From: Rothia gullae | Lineage (GTDB): Bacteria; Actinomycetota; Actinomycetes; Actinomycetales; Micrococcaceae | DNA length: 64,000 nucleotides | Assembly: GCF_024294905.1 (NCBI RefSeq) | Contig: NZ_JANCOC010000010.1 | Location: 30,347 to 94,346, forward strand | Direction of reading: 5' to 3' | In this document: positions 17,267 through 26,193 of the stretch, one piece after another | Layout of the letters: the number at the start of each line of letters is the position of its first letter | How positions within the stretch are numbered: the stretch's first letter is position 1 | Program-made: the position numbers and the translations under genes | Notes under the pieces: model-generated | The model's database searches: none | Told to the model about the DNA's origin: nothing | What the model saw: the letters and a program-made list of their open reading frames with translations, nothing else

Positions 17267-18316
17267 CTAGTTCTCGCGGCTGGCGCGGTACAGCTCCGCG
17301 GCACGCTGCTCCAAGGAATCGTCATCACCCAGAAGCAGATAGCACAAGTACAGGGTGAAGGCGGCGCTGCGGTCAGCGGCGAGCGCGATGGCTCCTTCGC
17401 CGGGCTGGGTGCTGAAAGCGATAGCGTCGTGTGCCTGAGGCAGGGCGGCAATCAGGTGCGCGGCGGTTTCGTAGCCATCCTGGTCGCCAAGCAGGGTGAC
17501 GTGATGCGGCTCCGGGTTCTCGACAGCAGCGCCGGCTTCCGCACGAGCAGCGGAAAAGTTAGCCTTGAGGACGTCCTCAACACGGCTCATTAGCTCATCA
17601 TCGGGCAGGGTGCGGTCATCTGCGGCAAACGCAACGTGGATGCCGTTCAGAGTCTCGTAGGGGTGCTCACCCGCGAAGTATCCGGCGGCGAGCGCGTAGC
17701 CGGTGAGTAGCTGCGCCTCAGGGGCGGTGAAGGTGCCGCGCGCCTCACGCAGGGTGGGCAGCAGAAGCTCAGTCAGGAGGGGGTGCAGGGACTCGGGGGC
17801 GTTCGAGATAGCCTCCTGCAGGTAGTCTTCCGCCTCCGCGGTAGGCTCGGTGTTGAGCAGGGTCAGGAAAGCCTCATCGGTACCCGCCCAGCAGCGGGCA
17901 ATCAGTACGAGGGTCGCAATGAGTGCGAGAAGTTCACGGTAGTTACCCGAACGGTCAGCGCCGAAGGACTCGGCAACAACGCGTGCCAGTATGCGTGCGG
18001 CAATGTTCTCGAGGACGAACTCGTCGTAGGCGTTGTCGCCGGGCCAGTTTGCGGGGTCGGGCAGGTAGGTTTCGTCCAGGTATCGCAGCACGGGTTCGAG
18101 GGGCACGGGAGCATCCGCAGCGAGGTCGGGGCGGCACTGCTCAACCCAGCTATTCACGATAGCCTCATCAGCGATGCCGGTAGCCTCAGCCAGCTGGGCG
18201 CGTGAAAGGCTGTACGGCGCAACGAGCTTGCCGAGGTCATCGCACGCGCCGTTGGAGCGATAGGTGGGCCGGTAGTTGGGGGCGGGAAGAGTTCCGGGGA
18301 GGTTGGTGGCTGCCAT
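17267..18316 (-). CDS. Hypothetical protein, acidic and helical
   Basis: 349 aa from ATG 18316, chosen because GAAGGAGC lies just upstream on the minus strand; the frame is open 31 codons further but without a ribosome site. The protein is rich in Ala, Leu, Glu and Asp, and predicted mostly helical, without signal peptide, membrane segments or recognisable catalytic motif. Notable stretches are GACDDLGKLVAPYSLSRAQL near the start and AAHLIAALPQAHDAIAFSTQ in the C-terminal third. It is flanked on both sides by copies of the palindromic repeat, and neighbours are accessory genes. Function unknown. Confidence 0.7.
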   Translation of the reverse strand: MAATNLPGTLPAPNYRPTYRSNGACDDLGKLVAPYSLSRAQLAEATGIADEAIVNSWVEQCRPDLAADAPVPLEPVLRYLDETYLPDPANWPGDNAYDEFVLENIAARILARVVAESFGADRSGNYRELLALIATLVLIARCWAGTDEAFLTLLNTEPTAEAEDYLQEAISNAPESLHPLLTELLLPTLREARGTFTAPEAQLLTGYALAAGYFAGEHPYETLNGIHVAFAADDRTLPDDELMSRVEDVLKANFSAARAEAGAAVENPEPHHVTLLGDQDGYETAAHLIAALPQAHDAIAFSTQPGEGAIALAADRSAAFTLYLCYLLLGDDDSLEQRAAELYRASREN

Positions 18317-18774
18317 GGTAGCTCCTTCGCTGAGGTTCGGGGTGAACTGGGTTGTATGGTGTGCGATGCTCAGACCTGTTTGAGGGTCCTGTGCGTCCTT
18401 TCTACTCATCTTCTAAATTCAGAATATCCCAGAGCCCCGCATCGTGTGCTGCCCGTCGTCATTACCCGCCCACTAACCGCGAAAAGCCACATGTGTTTCG
18501 AAAAGCAACATGTTTGGTGGCTTTTCGAAACACATGTGGCTTCTGGAGACTGCTAAGAAGTGCCCGCCCGCAGGAATTCAAAGAATATATTCCCTCTCCC
18601 CCGCACCTAGTTCGACAATTTTTCGCTTACCCCGGGGTAAATCAAAAAATCTCAGCTGCCCTAAATCTCCAACATACATTTGAGACACAGGGTCACTGCA
18701 CGACCACCAACCCATCTGCCCCGGTGCAGGCCCACGCGGGATGGGGCAGATTCTTCTCATGAGGAGAAAAACTC
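18317..18774. other. Divergent intergenic region with palindrome copy 2
   Basis: 458 bp between the starts of the 349-aa gene (minus) and the membrane protein gene (plus). Apart from the palindromic repeat at 18478-18543 I see only presumed promoters for both genes. A GGAG-type ribosome site (GAGGAG, 18760-18765) precedes ATG 18775. Confidence 0.5.
18478..18543. repeat. Palindromic repeat, copy 2
   Basis: Same arms as copy 1 (CCGCGAAAAGCCACATGTG on the left) with the centre altered to AACATGTTTGGTGG. Unlike copies 1 and 4 it lies between divergent starts, so it cannot simply be a terminator. Confidence 0.9.
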
Positions 18775-19686
18775 ATGGAGTTTATCAACAAGTACGCACC
18801 GATCCTCATCCCCCTGTTCACCGCAATCGCGGGGCTCTTGACGGCCTGGTTCAAGACCCGGACTGCCCGCGCCGAAGCCAAGAAGGCTGAGGCGAGCGCC
18901 AACACCGGGGGTACCACGCAGAAGCTCAGCGTCGGCACCATCAACGGCAATGGCAACCGCGTGCACAACACCCACCAGCAGGTAGGCAACGGTTCCGCAG
19001 CCATTAGCGGCGACGGCAACCACACCACCATCGACAACAGCCAGCACACGCACAACCATGCATCCTCCAAGGATGCGCAGGCAAGTGATGACGATGCCTT
19101 CGGCAACATCGCACTTGCTGTTGGTGGCGGCCTCCTTATCGCGGGTGCATTCATCATCAGCTGGCCCACTATCAGCTGGACCCTCGCAGCCTGCTGGGCT
19201 ACTTGTCTCGCCCTCGTCTGTTGGCAGGTAAAGCTGCTTAGCACCAAGAGTGTTAGCTCCTCCGCGCACGCCATTCTGAATGTGCTCTACCCTGCTTCCC
19301 TGCTGGCGATTGTTGGTGGCGCTTGGTTCACTCTCCTCGGGGCGGGTAAGTACAACATTGCCACCATCTACACCACCATCAGCGGACACTACGAGTCTCA
19401 CCCTCAGGGTGGCATGGTTGTGCGTTTCATTGAGGCAGTTACTGCGTCATACGGCGCTGCAGGGTTCACCCTGATTATGCTCAATCTGCTTACTGTGGCC
19501 TTCCTGGCTGCGGCTTTGTTCCAGTGTTTCAAGTACTCGGTTAAGGCGCTGAACGCACTCTACCGCGGCATTCTCATTCGCCCTTCTGTTCAGGAGGCAA
19601 GCATGAGCTTCTTCCTTGCTGTTGTGAGCCTGGTAGCATGCCAGCCTGCACTTGCTGAGCTGATTGTTTCACAGTTCAACAAGTAG
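18775..19686 (+). CDS. Membrane protein with a Gly/Asn/His-rich loop
   Basis: 303 aa. An N-terminal hydrophobic helix (about 8-25) is followed by a charged helix (TRTARAEAKKAEAS), then a polar segment (about 45-95) in which the pattern Asn-Gly/Asp-Gly-Asn recurs: INGNGNRVHN, VGNGSAAISGDGNHTTIDN, ending in HTHNH. At least four further hydrophobic segments follow (about 117-137, 141-158, 170-195, 235-262). The repeated 'GDGN' polar loop recalls short beta-arch or adaptor-like segments found beside some signalling and defence proteins, but I do not recognise a family. The island context is suggestive of an accessory role only. Confidence 0.7.
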   Translation: MEFINKYAPILIPLFTAIAGLLTAWFKTRTARAEAKKAEASANTGGTTQKLSVGTINGNGNRVHNTHQQVGNGSAAISGDGNHTTIDNSQHTHNHASSKDAQASDDDAFGNIALAVGGGLLIAGAFIISWPTISWTLAACWATCLALVCWQVKLLSTKSVSSSAHAILNVLYPASLLAIVGGAWFTLLGAGKYNIATIYTTISGHYESHPQGGMVVRFIEAVTASYGAAGFTLIMLNLLTVAFLAAALFQCFKYSVKALNALYRGILIRPSVQEASMSFFLAVVSLVACQPALAELIVSQFNK

Positions 19687-19724
19687 CATCCGGTAGGTAA
19701 GGTACCGAGCCGTATTCACTCAAC

Positions 19725-19733
19725 TTATCCACA
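19725..19733 (+). promoter_or_regulatory. Consensus DnaA box
   Basis: TTATCCACA, an exact match to the bacterial DnaA box TTATNCACA, in the gap between the membrane protein gene and palindrome copy 3. A single box; its role is not evident. Confidence 0.4.
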
Positions 19734-19744
19734 TCCCTCTCGCT

Positions 19745-19809
19745 GAGAAGCCACATGTGTTTCGAAAAGCCACCAAAAACGTGGCTTTTCGAAACACATG
19801 TGGCTTTTC
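19745..19809. repeat. Palindromic repeat, copy 3
   Basis: Arms GAGAAGCCACATGTGTTTCG and its complement around a centre CACCAAAAACGTGG. It lies between two plus-strand genes, 60 bp upstream of the AbiEi/DUF559-like gene. Confidence 0.9.
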
Positions 19810-19868
19810 GGCGTAATAGCTAAACGTAACACTTGAACATAAATACTCTCATTTGATGCAATTAAAGC

Positions 19869-20792
19869 ATGATTACTAGAGAAGAACTATCAACGATGAT
19901 ACGCACCCGCACCGAACTCATCACCTCAGCTACCCACACGCGAATCACCCTAAGCCACGCTCTCAACCGCGGCGAACTCACCCGCGTCTCAAAAGGGCAC
20001 CTTCTCCCCACCCAAACCTGGAACAACCTACACCCCAACGACCAGCACTACGTGTGCATCCTCGCTCACCTCAACGAATACCCCGCCAACATCCTCGCCG
20101 CACAAAGCGCAGCCATCGCCTGGGGTGTCTCCTCCCTCAGCCCACCACGTCACGTTCAAGTACGAGGAGCCGGAGGCGGCCGCCGAGAAAACATCCAGCG
20201 CATCCAAGACACCCTCACCGCGGACAGCCCCATCGTGTACACGCCCGAGGGGATCCCCACCGTCACACCGCTAACAGCTATCACCACCTGCGTGAAAACC
20301 CTACCCTTTCGCGACGGGCTCATACTGGCCGAAAGTGCCCTTCAGCGCTTCGCTCCGGAACCGGATATGCTCACTTACGAAGAGCTCAAGAAAGAACTCT
20401 CATCTGCATCTGGCCGCGGGTGCCGAACCGCCCGCCTCGTCGGACATGAGCTCAGCCCACACTCAGAATCCGTTGCTGAAACCTGCATGCGGTTACTTCT
20501 CGATGACCAGGGAATCCGATACAAGCAGCAAGAAACCATCATCTGCGAAGGTCATGCCTATCGAGTGGACTTTCTGCTACACGCCACTAGCCTCCACGGC
20601 AGGCCCGTCATTCTGGAGGTAGACGGCAACGTCAAATACAACGCTAAAGAGGACCTGGTTCGGGAGAAAACCCGACAGGATCGGCTACTCCACGCCGGGT
20701 ATGCCGTCGTCCGTGTTTCTGCCAAGGATGCTATTTACCGTCCGAGGCGGGCCTTGCAGGTGCTGCGTACTGCTGGGGTACCCCAAATTTAA
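19869..20792 (+). CDS. AbiEi-like / DUF559 (PD-(D/E)XK-like) domain protein
   Basis: 307 aa from ATG 19869; an alternative ATG at 19896 (MIRTRTELITS) is possible, and neither has a strong ribosome site. The N-terminal part (about 10-50) looks like the winged-helix AbiEi-type antitoxin domain (ITLSHALNRGELTRVSKGHL). The C-terminal part (about 200-300) has the DUF559/Vsr-like nuclease core: SVAETCMRLLL, YRVDFLL, VILEVDGNVKY and TRQDRLLHAGYAVVRVSAKDA, where E, D, E-x-D form a plausible metal site. Such proteins are common in actinobacteria; function is undefined and no obvious partner toxin is adjacent. Flanked by palindrome copies 3 and 4. Confidence 0.75.
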   Translation: MITREELSTMIRTRTELITSATHTRITLSHALNRGELTRVSKGHLLPTQTWNNLHPNDQHYVCILAHLNEYPANILAAQSAAIAWGVSSLSPPRHVQVRGAGGGRRENIQRIQDTLTADSPIVYTPEGIPTVTPLTAITTCVKTLPFRDGLILAESALQRFAPEPDMLTYEELKKELSSASGRGCRTARLVGHELSPHSESVAETCMRLLLDDQGIRYKQQETIICEGHAYRVDFLLHATSLHGRPVILEVDGNVKYNAKEDLVREKTRQDRLLHAGYAVVRVSAKDAIYRPRRALQVLRTAGVPQI

Positions 20793-20794
20793 CC

Positions 20795-20866
20795 GCGAAA
20801 AGCCACATGTGTTTCGAAAAGCCACGTCTTTGGTGGCTTCTCGAAACACATGTGGCTTCTCGGCGG
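20795..20866. repeat. Palindromic repeat, copy 4
   Basis: Nearly identical to copy 1, including the GTCTTTGG centre. It lies between the convergent AbiEi/DUF559-like gene and ftsY and closes the right side of the island. Confidence 0.9.
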
Positions 20867-20878
20867 AGTATGAGGATG

Positions 20879-22000
20879 TTAGTCCAGCAGCGCGTCCACG
20901 AATGCTTCCGGGTCGAACGGCGCCAGGTCGTCCGGGCCTTCACCCAGGCCGATGAGCTTGACGGGAACGCCGAGCTCCTCCTGAATAGCGACCACGATGC
21001 CGCCCTTTGCGGTGCCGTCGAGCTTGGTCAGCACGATACCGGTGACGTCCACGATATCGCCGAAGACCTTCGCCTGAACCATACCGTTCTGGCCGGTGGT
21101 CGCGTCAATGACGAGCAGAACCTCGGTGACCGGCGCTTCCTTCTCGATAACACGCTTGATCTTGCCAAGCTGATCCATCAGACCGGACTTGTTCTGCAGG
21201 CGGCCCGCGGTGTCCACGAGCACGGTGTCAACGCCCTGCTCCTTGCCAGCCTTCACGGCATCAAACGCGACGGATGCGGGGTCGGCGCCTTCCTTCTCAG
21301 AACGCACGGTCTTCACACCCACGCGGTCACCCCAGGTGGTCAGCTGCTCAGACGCGGCCGCACGGAACGTATCCGCGGCACCCAGGAGCAGGGTCTGACC
21401 GTCAGCGACCATCACGCGGGCAATCTTGCCGACCGTGGTGGTCTTACCGACGCCGTTCACGCCAACGACCAGCACCACGCCGGGGTTGCCGTCGCTGCCA
21501 GCGGTCTTCAGTTCGCGGTCCATATCGGGGCGAACAATCTTCACAAGCTCTTCGCGGAGCATCTTCTTCACGGCGGCGGGGTTGCTCGTACCCTCAACGC
21601 GCACGCGCTGCTGCAGCGCCTCCACCAGGCGGGTGGTCGGCTCGGAGCCGAGGTCGGCGAGCAGCAGGGTTTCCTCAACTTCGTCCCATACGTCCTGGTC
21701 GATGCGGTCGCGGGAGAGCAGAGCCAGCAGGCCCTTGCCAAGCATATTGTTGGAGCGTGCCAGGCGGGCGCGCAGGCGCACCAGGCGACCCGCGGACGGG
21801 TCGGGCATATCAAGTTCAATAGCGCGAGGTGCCGAGCTTTCGGGTTCTTCCGCCGATCCGCCGGAGGCTTCTGCCGCCTCCTGACGCAAAGACTGCAGGT
21901 TCGCGGTCTTCTTGGGTCGGCGCAGAACGGCGAAAAGTACACCGGCGATAACCAGTACACCCAGCACGATTGCGCAGATTATCATCATCGTTTCATTCAC
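20879..22000 (-). CDS. ftsY: Signal recognition particle receptor FtsY
   Basis: 373 aa. A single N-terminal membrane helix (about 7-25) replaces the long acidic A-domain of enterobacteria. A short linker leads to the N-domain helices (about 90-160) and the G-domain: G1 GVNGVGKTTTVGKIA, the DTFRAAASEQL motif characteristic of SRP GTPases, G3 VDTAGRLQNK, G4 TKLDGTAKGG and the C-terminal GEGPDDLAPFDPEAFVDALL. It docks SRP-ribosome complexes at the membrane and stimulates reciprocal GTP hydrolysis with Ffh. The minus-strand gene is convergent with the accessory island. Confidence 0.97.
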   Translation of the reverse strand: MNETMMIICAIVLGVLVIAGVLFAVLRRPKKTANLQSLRQEAAEASGGSAEEPESSAPRAIELDMPDPSAGRLVRLRARLARSNNMLGKGLLALLSRDRIDQDVWDEVEETLLLADLGSEPTTRLVEALQQRVRVEGTSNPAAVKKMLREELVKIVRPDMDRELKTAGSDGNPGVVLVVGVNGVGKTTTVGKIARVMVADGQTLLLGAADTFRAAASEQLTTWGDRVGVKTVRSEKEGADPASVAFDAVKAGKEQGVDTVLVDTAGRLQNKSGLMDQLGKIKRVIEKEAPVTEVLLVIDATTGQNGMVQAKVFGDIVDVTGIVLTKLDGTAKGGIVVAIQEELGVPVKLIGLGEGPDDLAPFDPEAFVDALLD

Positions 22001-22168
22001 ACTACTAGCTTACCGGTTTGGGCGGTTTGGCTAGTCAAGGTTACGCGCATGCCCGGCTGTCGGCGGAGTAGACTGGAGACTGTTAAGTTTTTTAGCCGAG
22101 CACATGGTTGGTGGTTACGGGTGGAGCCTGTAACTGCCGCACGGCACCGCACGATTTCGAGGATGAGC

Positions 22169-23566
22169 ATGAGGAACCCTGCCACAACACCGCCTGTTTT
22201 TGACCCGCACACGATTGATCCGAACCGTGTGCCGACCGGTTTGAAGGTGCTGATTGCTGCGTCGTTCATGATTGCGGTGGGTTTTGGTTTGGTGGCACCG
22301 GTGCTACCGAACTATGCGCAGAATTTTAATGCGACGGTCACGATGGCGACGATGGTGGTTTCTGCGTTGGCGATTACGCGCCTGATTTTTGCACCGTCGG
22401 CGGGTCAGCTGATTACCCGGTGGGGTGAGCGTCCGGTGTACACGATTGGCATGCTGATCGTGTCGGCGACGTCGTTTATGATTGCGTTCGCTTGGGATTA
22501 TTGGGTGCTGTTGGGTTCGCGCGCGGTTGCGGGTATCGGTTCGGTCATGTTCACGGTCTCTGCGATGGGTCTGCTGGTGCGTTTGTCCCCGGCGCATATG
22601 CGTGGCCGTATTTCAGGCTACTATGCGACGGCGTTCCTGTTGGGTAATCTACTGGGCCCGGTGATTGCGAGCGCGCTGGCACCGTTTGGTATGCGTGCGA
22701 CGTTCATTATGTATGGTTTTTCGTTGCTGACGGCGGGCCTGATTGTGTGGTTTTTGATGCCGTCGCAGGCGGCGCTGGAGGCGGAGCGTGACGCGATTAT
22801 GGAGGCGGCGCTGCTGGCTGAGGGTAAGGGTACCGGAGTGTTGCCGTCAGCGGCGCCCTCCCCCGCTGGTGCATCCGGTAAGGGCGCTAAGCCTGAGTCT
22901 TCTTCGGGTAAGAGTGACCTGCCTGCGATGACGGTTCGTGACGCGTTGAAGTTCTCGAATTACCGTTCTGCTTTGGTTTCGAACTGGGCGATTGGCTGGT
23001 CGGTGTTTGGTGTGCAGTCGTCGATTATTCCGTTGGCGGCGGCGTATTTGGCGACTGGTGGCGATATGTCGAATTCGGTGGCGGCTACCCTGTTAGCGTC
23101 TTTGGCGATGGCGACAAACTCGTTTGGTAATGCGTTGACGCAGACGTTCTCGGGTCGTTTTTCGGATCGTTTTGGTCGCCGTGTGATGGCGTTTTCGGGT
23201 CTGCTGTTGGCGGGTTCTGCGGTGACGTTTATGGGTTTCGCGCCGGTGGCGTGGGTGTTTGTATCGTTGACGGCGTGTCTGGGTATTGGTGCGGCGTTTA
23301 TGGGTCCGTCGATTCAGGCTGCGGTGTCTGATGTGATTGGTACTCGCCGTAGTGGTGGCCAGGTGTTGGCTGTGTATCAGATGTGTAGTGATTTTGGTAT
23401 GATTTTGGGTCCGCTGGTGGCTGGTTTGATTGCAGATACGTGGGGTTTTGTTCCGGCGTTCATTGTCAGTGGTTTGTTGTTGGTGGCGGCAGCGTTTACG
23501 TGGGCGCCGTTCCGTAAGGCGCGCTGGCCGAAGGATATTGCGGACGCGGACTATACGGGCCGCTAA
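22169..23566 (+). CDS. Major facilitator superfamily transporter
   Basis: 465 aa. The frame is open far upstream across ftsY, but ATG 22169 (MRNPATTPPVF) has GAGGA at a good distance; ATG 22163 is an alternative two codons earlier. Twelve hydrophobic helices with the drug/H+ antiporter-1 loop motif TRWGERPVYTIG after helix 2 and its counterpart SDRFGRRVMAFSG in the second half. A long polar central loop (about residues 205-250, low-complexity Ser/Ala/Lys) separates the halves. Likely a drug or metabolite efflux protein; substrate unknown. Divergent from ftsY, with a strong terminator after it. Confidence 0.88.
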   Translation: MRNPATTPPVFDPHTIDPNRVPTGLKVLIAASFMIAVGFGLVAPVLPNYAQNFNATVTMATMVVSALAITRLIFAPSAGQLITRWGERPVYTIGMLIVSATSFMIAFAWDYWVLLGSRAVAGIGSVMFTVSAMGLLVRLSPAHMRGRISGYYATAFLLGNLLGPVIASALAPFGMRATFIMYGFSLLTAGLIVWFLMPSQAALEAERDAIMEAALLAEGKGTGVLPSAAPSPAGASGKGAKPESSSGKSDLPAMTVRDALKFSNYRSALVSNWAIGWSVFGVQSSIIPLAAAYLATGGDMSNSVAATLLASLAMATNSFGNALTQTFSGRFSDRFGRRVMAFSGLLLAGSAVTFMGFAPVAWVFVSLTACLGIGAAFMGPSIQAAVSDVIGTRRSGGQVLAVYQMCSDFGMILGPLVAGLIADTWGFVPAFIVSGLLLVAAAFTWAPFRKARWPKDIADADYTGR

Positions 23567-23583
23567 AGCTCCCTCTAACGTGG

Positions 23584-23634
23584 AAAGCCGGTGCCCGGTT
23601 CCTGCTATTGGCAGGACCGGGCACCGGCTTTTTA
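23584..23634 (+). terminator. Rho-independent terminator after the MFS gene
   Basis: A 16-bp stem (AAAGCCGGTGCCCGGT at 23584-23599 with 23616-23631) followed by TTTT. On the minus strand the far flank is TTTCCACG, so it can also stop the convergent mannosyltransferase transcript. Confidence 0.9.
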
Positions 23635-23645
23635 CCATTTGATAT

Positions 23646-25079
23646 TTAGGGAACGAGCACAATATGCCTAGTAATGAGCATATTACCCCACAGCACAATC
23701 ACCCATCCTGCAGACATAAGAATGCTCAAAACCACCAGGGCTGGGCGGTACCATCGGCTCTTCGGCAGATAGGAAGCAACCAATAGAGAGAGCGGGAACA
23801 GCGGCAGCAGAATACGCACGGTGGATGAGATCGGGAGCCAGAAGACGAAGAGGTACCCGGCGTAGCTAGCCGTCCACAACCACATCGCCGGGTGGATGAG
23901 AGTTCGGCTCAACTTATTGGAAATCCACCAGTAGAAACCCACTATCAACGCGGCAAAGAGTAGCGCAAGAACAACCTTAGGGACCGCACCCGAGAGATCT
24001 CGATAGATATGGTTTACCCATTGAATGAAGTATTGGTGTCCATCACTAGGCTTACGGTTACTCCATCCCAGCTCCGTTGCGAGATACGCATCGTGACGTC
24101 CCGTATAAAGAGCTGCATACAAAGGATGCGCAAATGCGAAAGAGCATACCAGCAAGGCACCAAGGAGCTGACCGAAGCGCCCACGGAATGCTGCCCAGGC
24201 ATCGGATAGCGCAGAGTGCGATGCATCCTCGATACGACGGCGACGGTAGTCGTTCACCGTACACCACAGCCACCACAGACCCACGAACGCACCCAGCGGT
24301 ACACCAACCGGGCGGGACAGCGCCGCTAGAAGCGCCACAGGCAGAAGCAATACATACCGACCCCGGAGTACACACCATACGCTCAAAGCAAGTAGCAGAG
24401 TCGAAAGAGCCTCCGCATAACCGGTTACAAAGATTGGGCTAGCCGGGCTCAACGCGTACACAGCCAAACCCCACAATGCGAGCCGGCTGCGAGATTCATC
24501 CCCCACCAACGCACGAGTATCAAAAACACCGCGAGCATGCCAGTTCAGCGAGCCAATGAAGAGACGATAAAGCACCACAGCCAGCACAAACCCAGCAAAA
24601 AGGCTCACAACCAAGGAAGCGATAGGGAACCTAATGCCGAATATGTTTGATATTCCACCGCCAAGAAGAGGTTGCAGAGGGTAAAAGGCCCAGTTGTTAA
24701 AATCGACCGAACCATTGGTACGAATAGGTAGCTCATGCGGATACCAGTTGGCGTAGATACGACCGTAGAAGGTGGCATCCCAAACATTCAGATAACCCGG
24801 GAAATCTATATCTAGGGGTGTTTCAGGCGTAGGATGACGCTTATGCTGGGCATAAGCTAATGCAAAAAATCCCAAGTGGAAGATACAAGCCACAGCCCAT
24901 ATCAGCAACGCCGCCGCCCACGTACGGCGAGCAGGTAACAACTTTTGTTCAGAAGAAGCGTCAGCTTCAGAAGATTTATAACCCCGATCCTCAAGAACAG
25001 GGACAGGACCAGTCAGAAAACCAGAAAAAAGCTTAGAAAAGACAGCGGACGGAGCAATTCGTCCAAGATATTTGCTCAT
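23646..25079 (-). CDS. PIG-V-like membrane mannosyltransferase (GT-C fold)
   Basis: 477 aa with about ten membrane helices. After the first helix (about 55-80) an external loop carries NVWDATFYGRIYANWYP, and the next segment has WAFYPLQPLLGG; this W-D-x2-(F/W)Y and FFPLYP-like pair is characteristic of the PIG-V/GPI mannosyltransferase-II family, whose Asp is catalytic. Later motifs include SPASPIFVTGYAEALSTLLL. Actinobacterial members use polyprenyl-phosphate-mannose to mannosylate cell-envelope glycans or lipids. The acceptor is unknown. Monocistronic; upstream 25080-25363 holds its promoter and the trpC terminator. Confidence 0.8.
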   Translation of the reverse strand: MSKYLGRIAPSAVFSKLFSGFLTGPVPVLEDRGYKSSEADASSEQKLLPARRTWAAALLIWAVACIFHLGFFALAYAQHKRHPTPETPLDIDFPGYLNVWDATFYGRIYANWYPHELPIRTNGSVDFNNWAFYPLQPLLGGGISNIFGIRFPIASLVVSLFAGFVLAVVLYRLFIGSLNWHARGVFDTRALVGDESRSRLALWGLAVYALSPASPIFVTGYAEALSTLLLALSVWCVLRGRYVLLLPVALLAALSRPVGVPLGAFVGLWWLWCTVNDYRRRRIEDASHSALSDAWAAFRGRFGQLLGALLVCSFAFAHPLYAALYTGRHDAYLATELGWSNRKPSDGHQYFIQWVNHIYRDLSGAVPKVVLALLFAALIVGFYWWISNKLSRTLIHPAMWLWTASYAGYLFVFWLPISSTVRILLPLFPLSLLVASYLPKSRWYRPALVVLSILMSAGWVIVLWGNMLITRHIVLVP

Positions 25080-25310
25080 AGTATTCTCAATGTGTCAGTG
25101 TGGGTGATAATTGGCATCTCAATCATTTCAGCTCTCCATCAAGACAGACAGCATGCACTATACAGCCGGATATACAGTGCATTTTAGTGAAATGTCCCCC
25201 ATAGAATACCAGCCACTACTCCCCCAGGCACGTATAACAAACTCTCCACATGTAATCTACCCATAGATTTACATCACAGGGCACCTGGTGGCTTGTTAAA
25301 AGACCGCAGA

Positions 25311-25347
25311 AAAGCCGGTGCCTGCGAGGGAGCAGACACCGGCTTCA
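25311..25347 (-). terminator. Terminator of trpE-trpC
   Basis: On the minus strand GAAGCCGGTGTCTGC and GCAGGCACCGGCTTTT form a 13-15-bp stem ending in TTTT, directly after the trpC stop. The rest of the 25080-25363 gap has a short dyad at 25253-25273 (GTAATCTA/TAGATTTAC) and no gene. Confidence 0.8.
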
Positions 25348-25363
25348 CAACCAGAGAAAACCT

Positions 25364-26179
25364 TTATCGGGTCACAGGCACCTTGGAGAATTCACGCACG
25401 GTACCTTCGGGGTCGCCGGAGCGAACCAGTGCTTCACCGATGAGAATCGCATCGGCACCGGCGCTGGCGTAGGCCCGCACGTCTTCGATGCCGGCGACAC
25501 CAGACTCAGCAACCTTGATGACAGATTTGGGCAGGTGCGCTGCGAGGGATGCGTAGTGTTCGTTGTTGACTTCGAGGGTCTTGAGATTACGCACGTTGAT
25601 GCCGACGATTTTGGCGCCGATGCGCTGGGCGACCTCGATTTCTTCGGGAGTGTGGGTCTCGACGAGGGCGTTCATGCCAAGCGACTCGGTGAGCTCCAGG
25701 AACTCGCGCAGGGTCTGCTCGTCAAGGGCCGCCACAATCAGTAACACCAGGTCAGCACCGTGTGCGCGTGCCTCCCAAATCTGGTACTCGTCGACGGTGA
25801 AGTCCTTGCGCAAGACGGGGATGTTCACAGCGGCGCGCACAGCGTCCAGGTCGGCGAGAGAGCCGTTGAAGCGGCGCTGTTCGGTGAGTACCGAGATCGC
25901 TGCGGCGCCACCTGCCTCGTAGCGTGCGGCGAGCGCGGCGGGGTCGGGGATTTCGCCGAGCGCACCCTTGGACGGTGAGGAGCGCTTCACCTCAGAGATA
26001 ATGCGTGCGGTCGTGCCGTTGCCGCCGCCGGGTACCTCACCGCGTAGGGAGGCGAGTGCGTCGCGGGCAGGTGCAGCTGCGAGGGCGCGCTTCTTCATTT
26101 CTTCGAGGGAAACCTGCTGTACGCGGGCGGCGAGGTCTTCGCGGACGCCGACAATGATCTCGTCGAGAACGGTGCTCAT
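25364..26179 (-). CDS. trpC: Indole-3-glycerol phosphate synthase
   Basis: 271 aa from ATG 26179 ([15 protein letters not shown]), preceded by GGAGACACC; the frame extends upstream only as an overlap with trpE. A TIM barrel that closes the indole ring from CdRP. Hallmarks are [13 protein letters not shown] (Glu and Lys of the active site, residues about 60-72), [13 protein letters not shown] with the catalytic Lys, [21 protein letters not shown] and VAESGVAG. It lies 14 bp after trpE in the same direction and is presumably co-transcribed. No other trp genes are in the window. Confidence 0.96.
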   Translation of the reverse strand: MSTVLDEIIVGVREDLAARVQQVSLEEMKKRALAAAPARDALASLRGEVPGGGNGTTARIISEVKRSSPSKGALGEIPDPAALAARYEAGGAAAISVLTEQRRFNGSLADLDAVRAAVNIPVLRKDFTVDEYQIWEARAHGADLVLLIVAALDEQTLREFLELTESLGMNALVETHTPEEIEVAQRIGAKIVGINVRNLKTLEVNNEHYASLAAHLPKSVIKVAESGVAGIEDVRAYASAGADAILIGEALVRSGDPEGTVREFSKVPVTR

Positions 26180-26193
26180 GGTGTCTCCTTGGG

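Noticed and set aside
17189..20866. Regularly recurring palindromes as a CRISPR array
   Set aside because: Spacing is 0.9-1.3 kb with genes between, arms are self-complementary over their whole length, and no cas genes are present.
20807..22168. A 919-codon plus-strand reading frame that would join the ftsY region to the MFS transporter
   Set aside because: The first part is the mirror of ftsY on the other strand and has no protein-like composition; the transporter starts at 22169 with a ribosome site.
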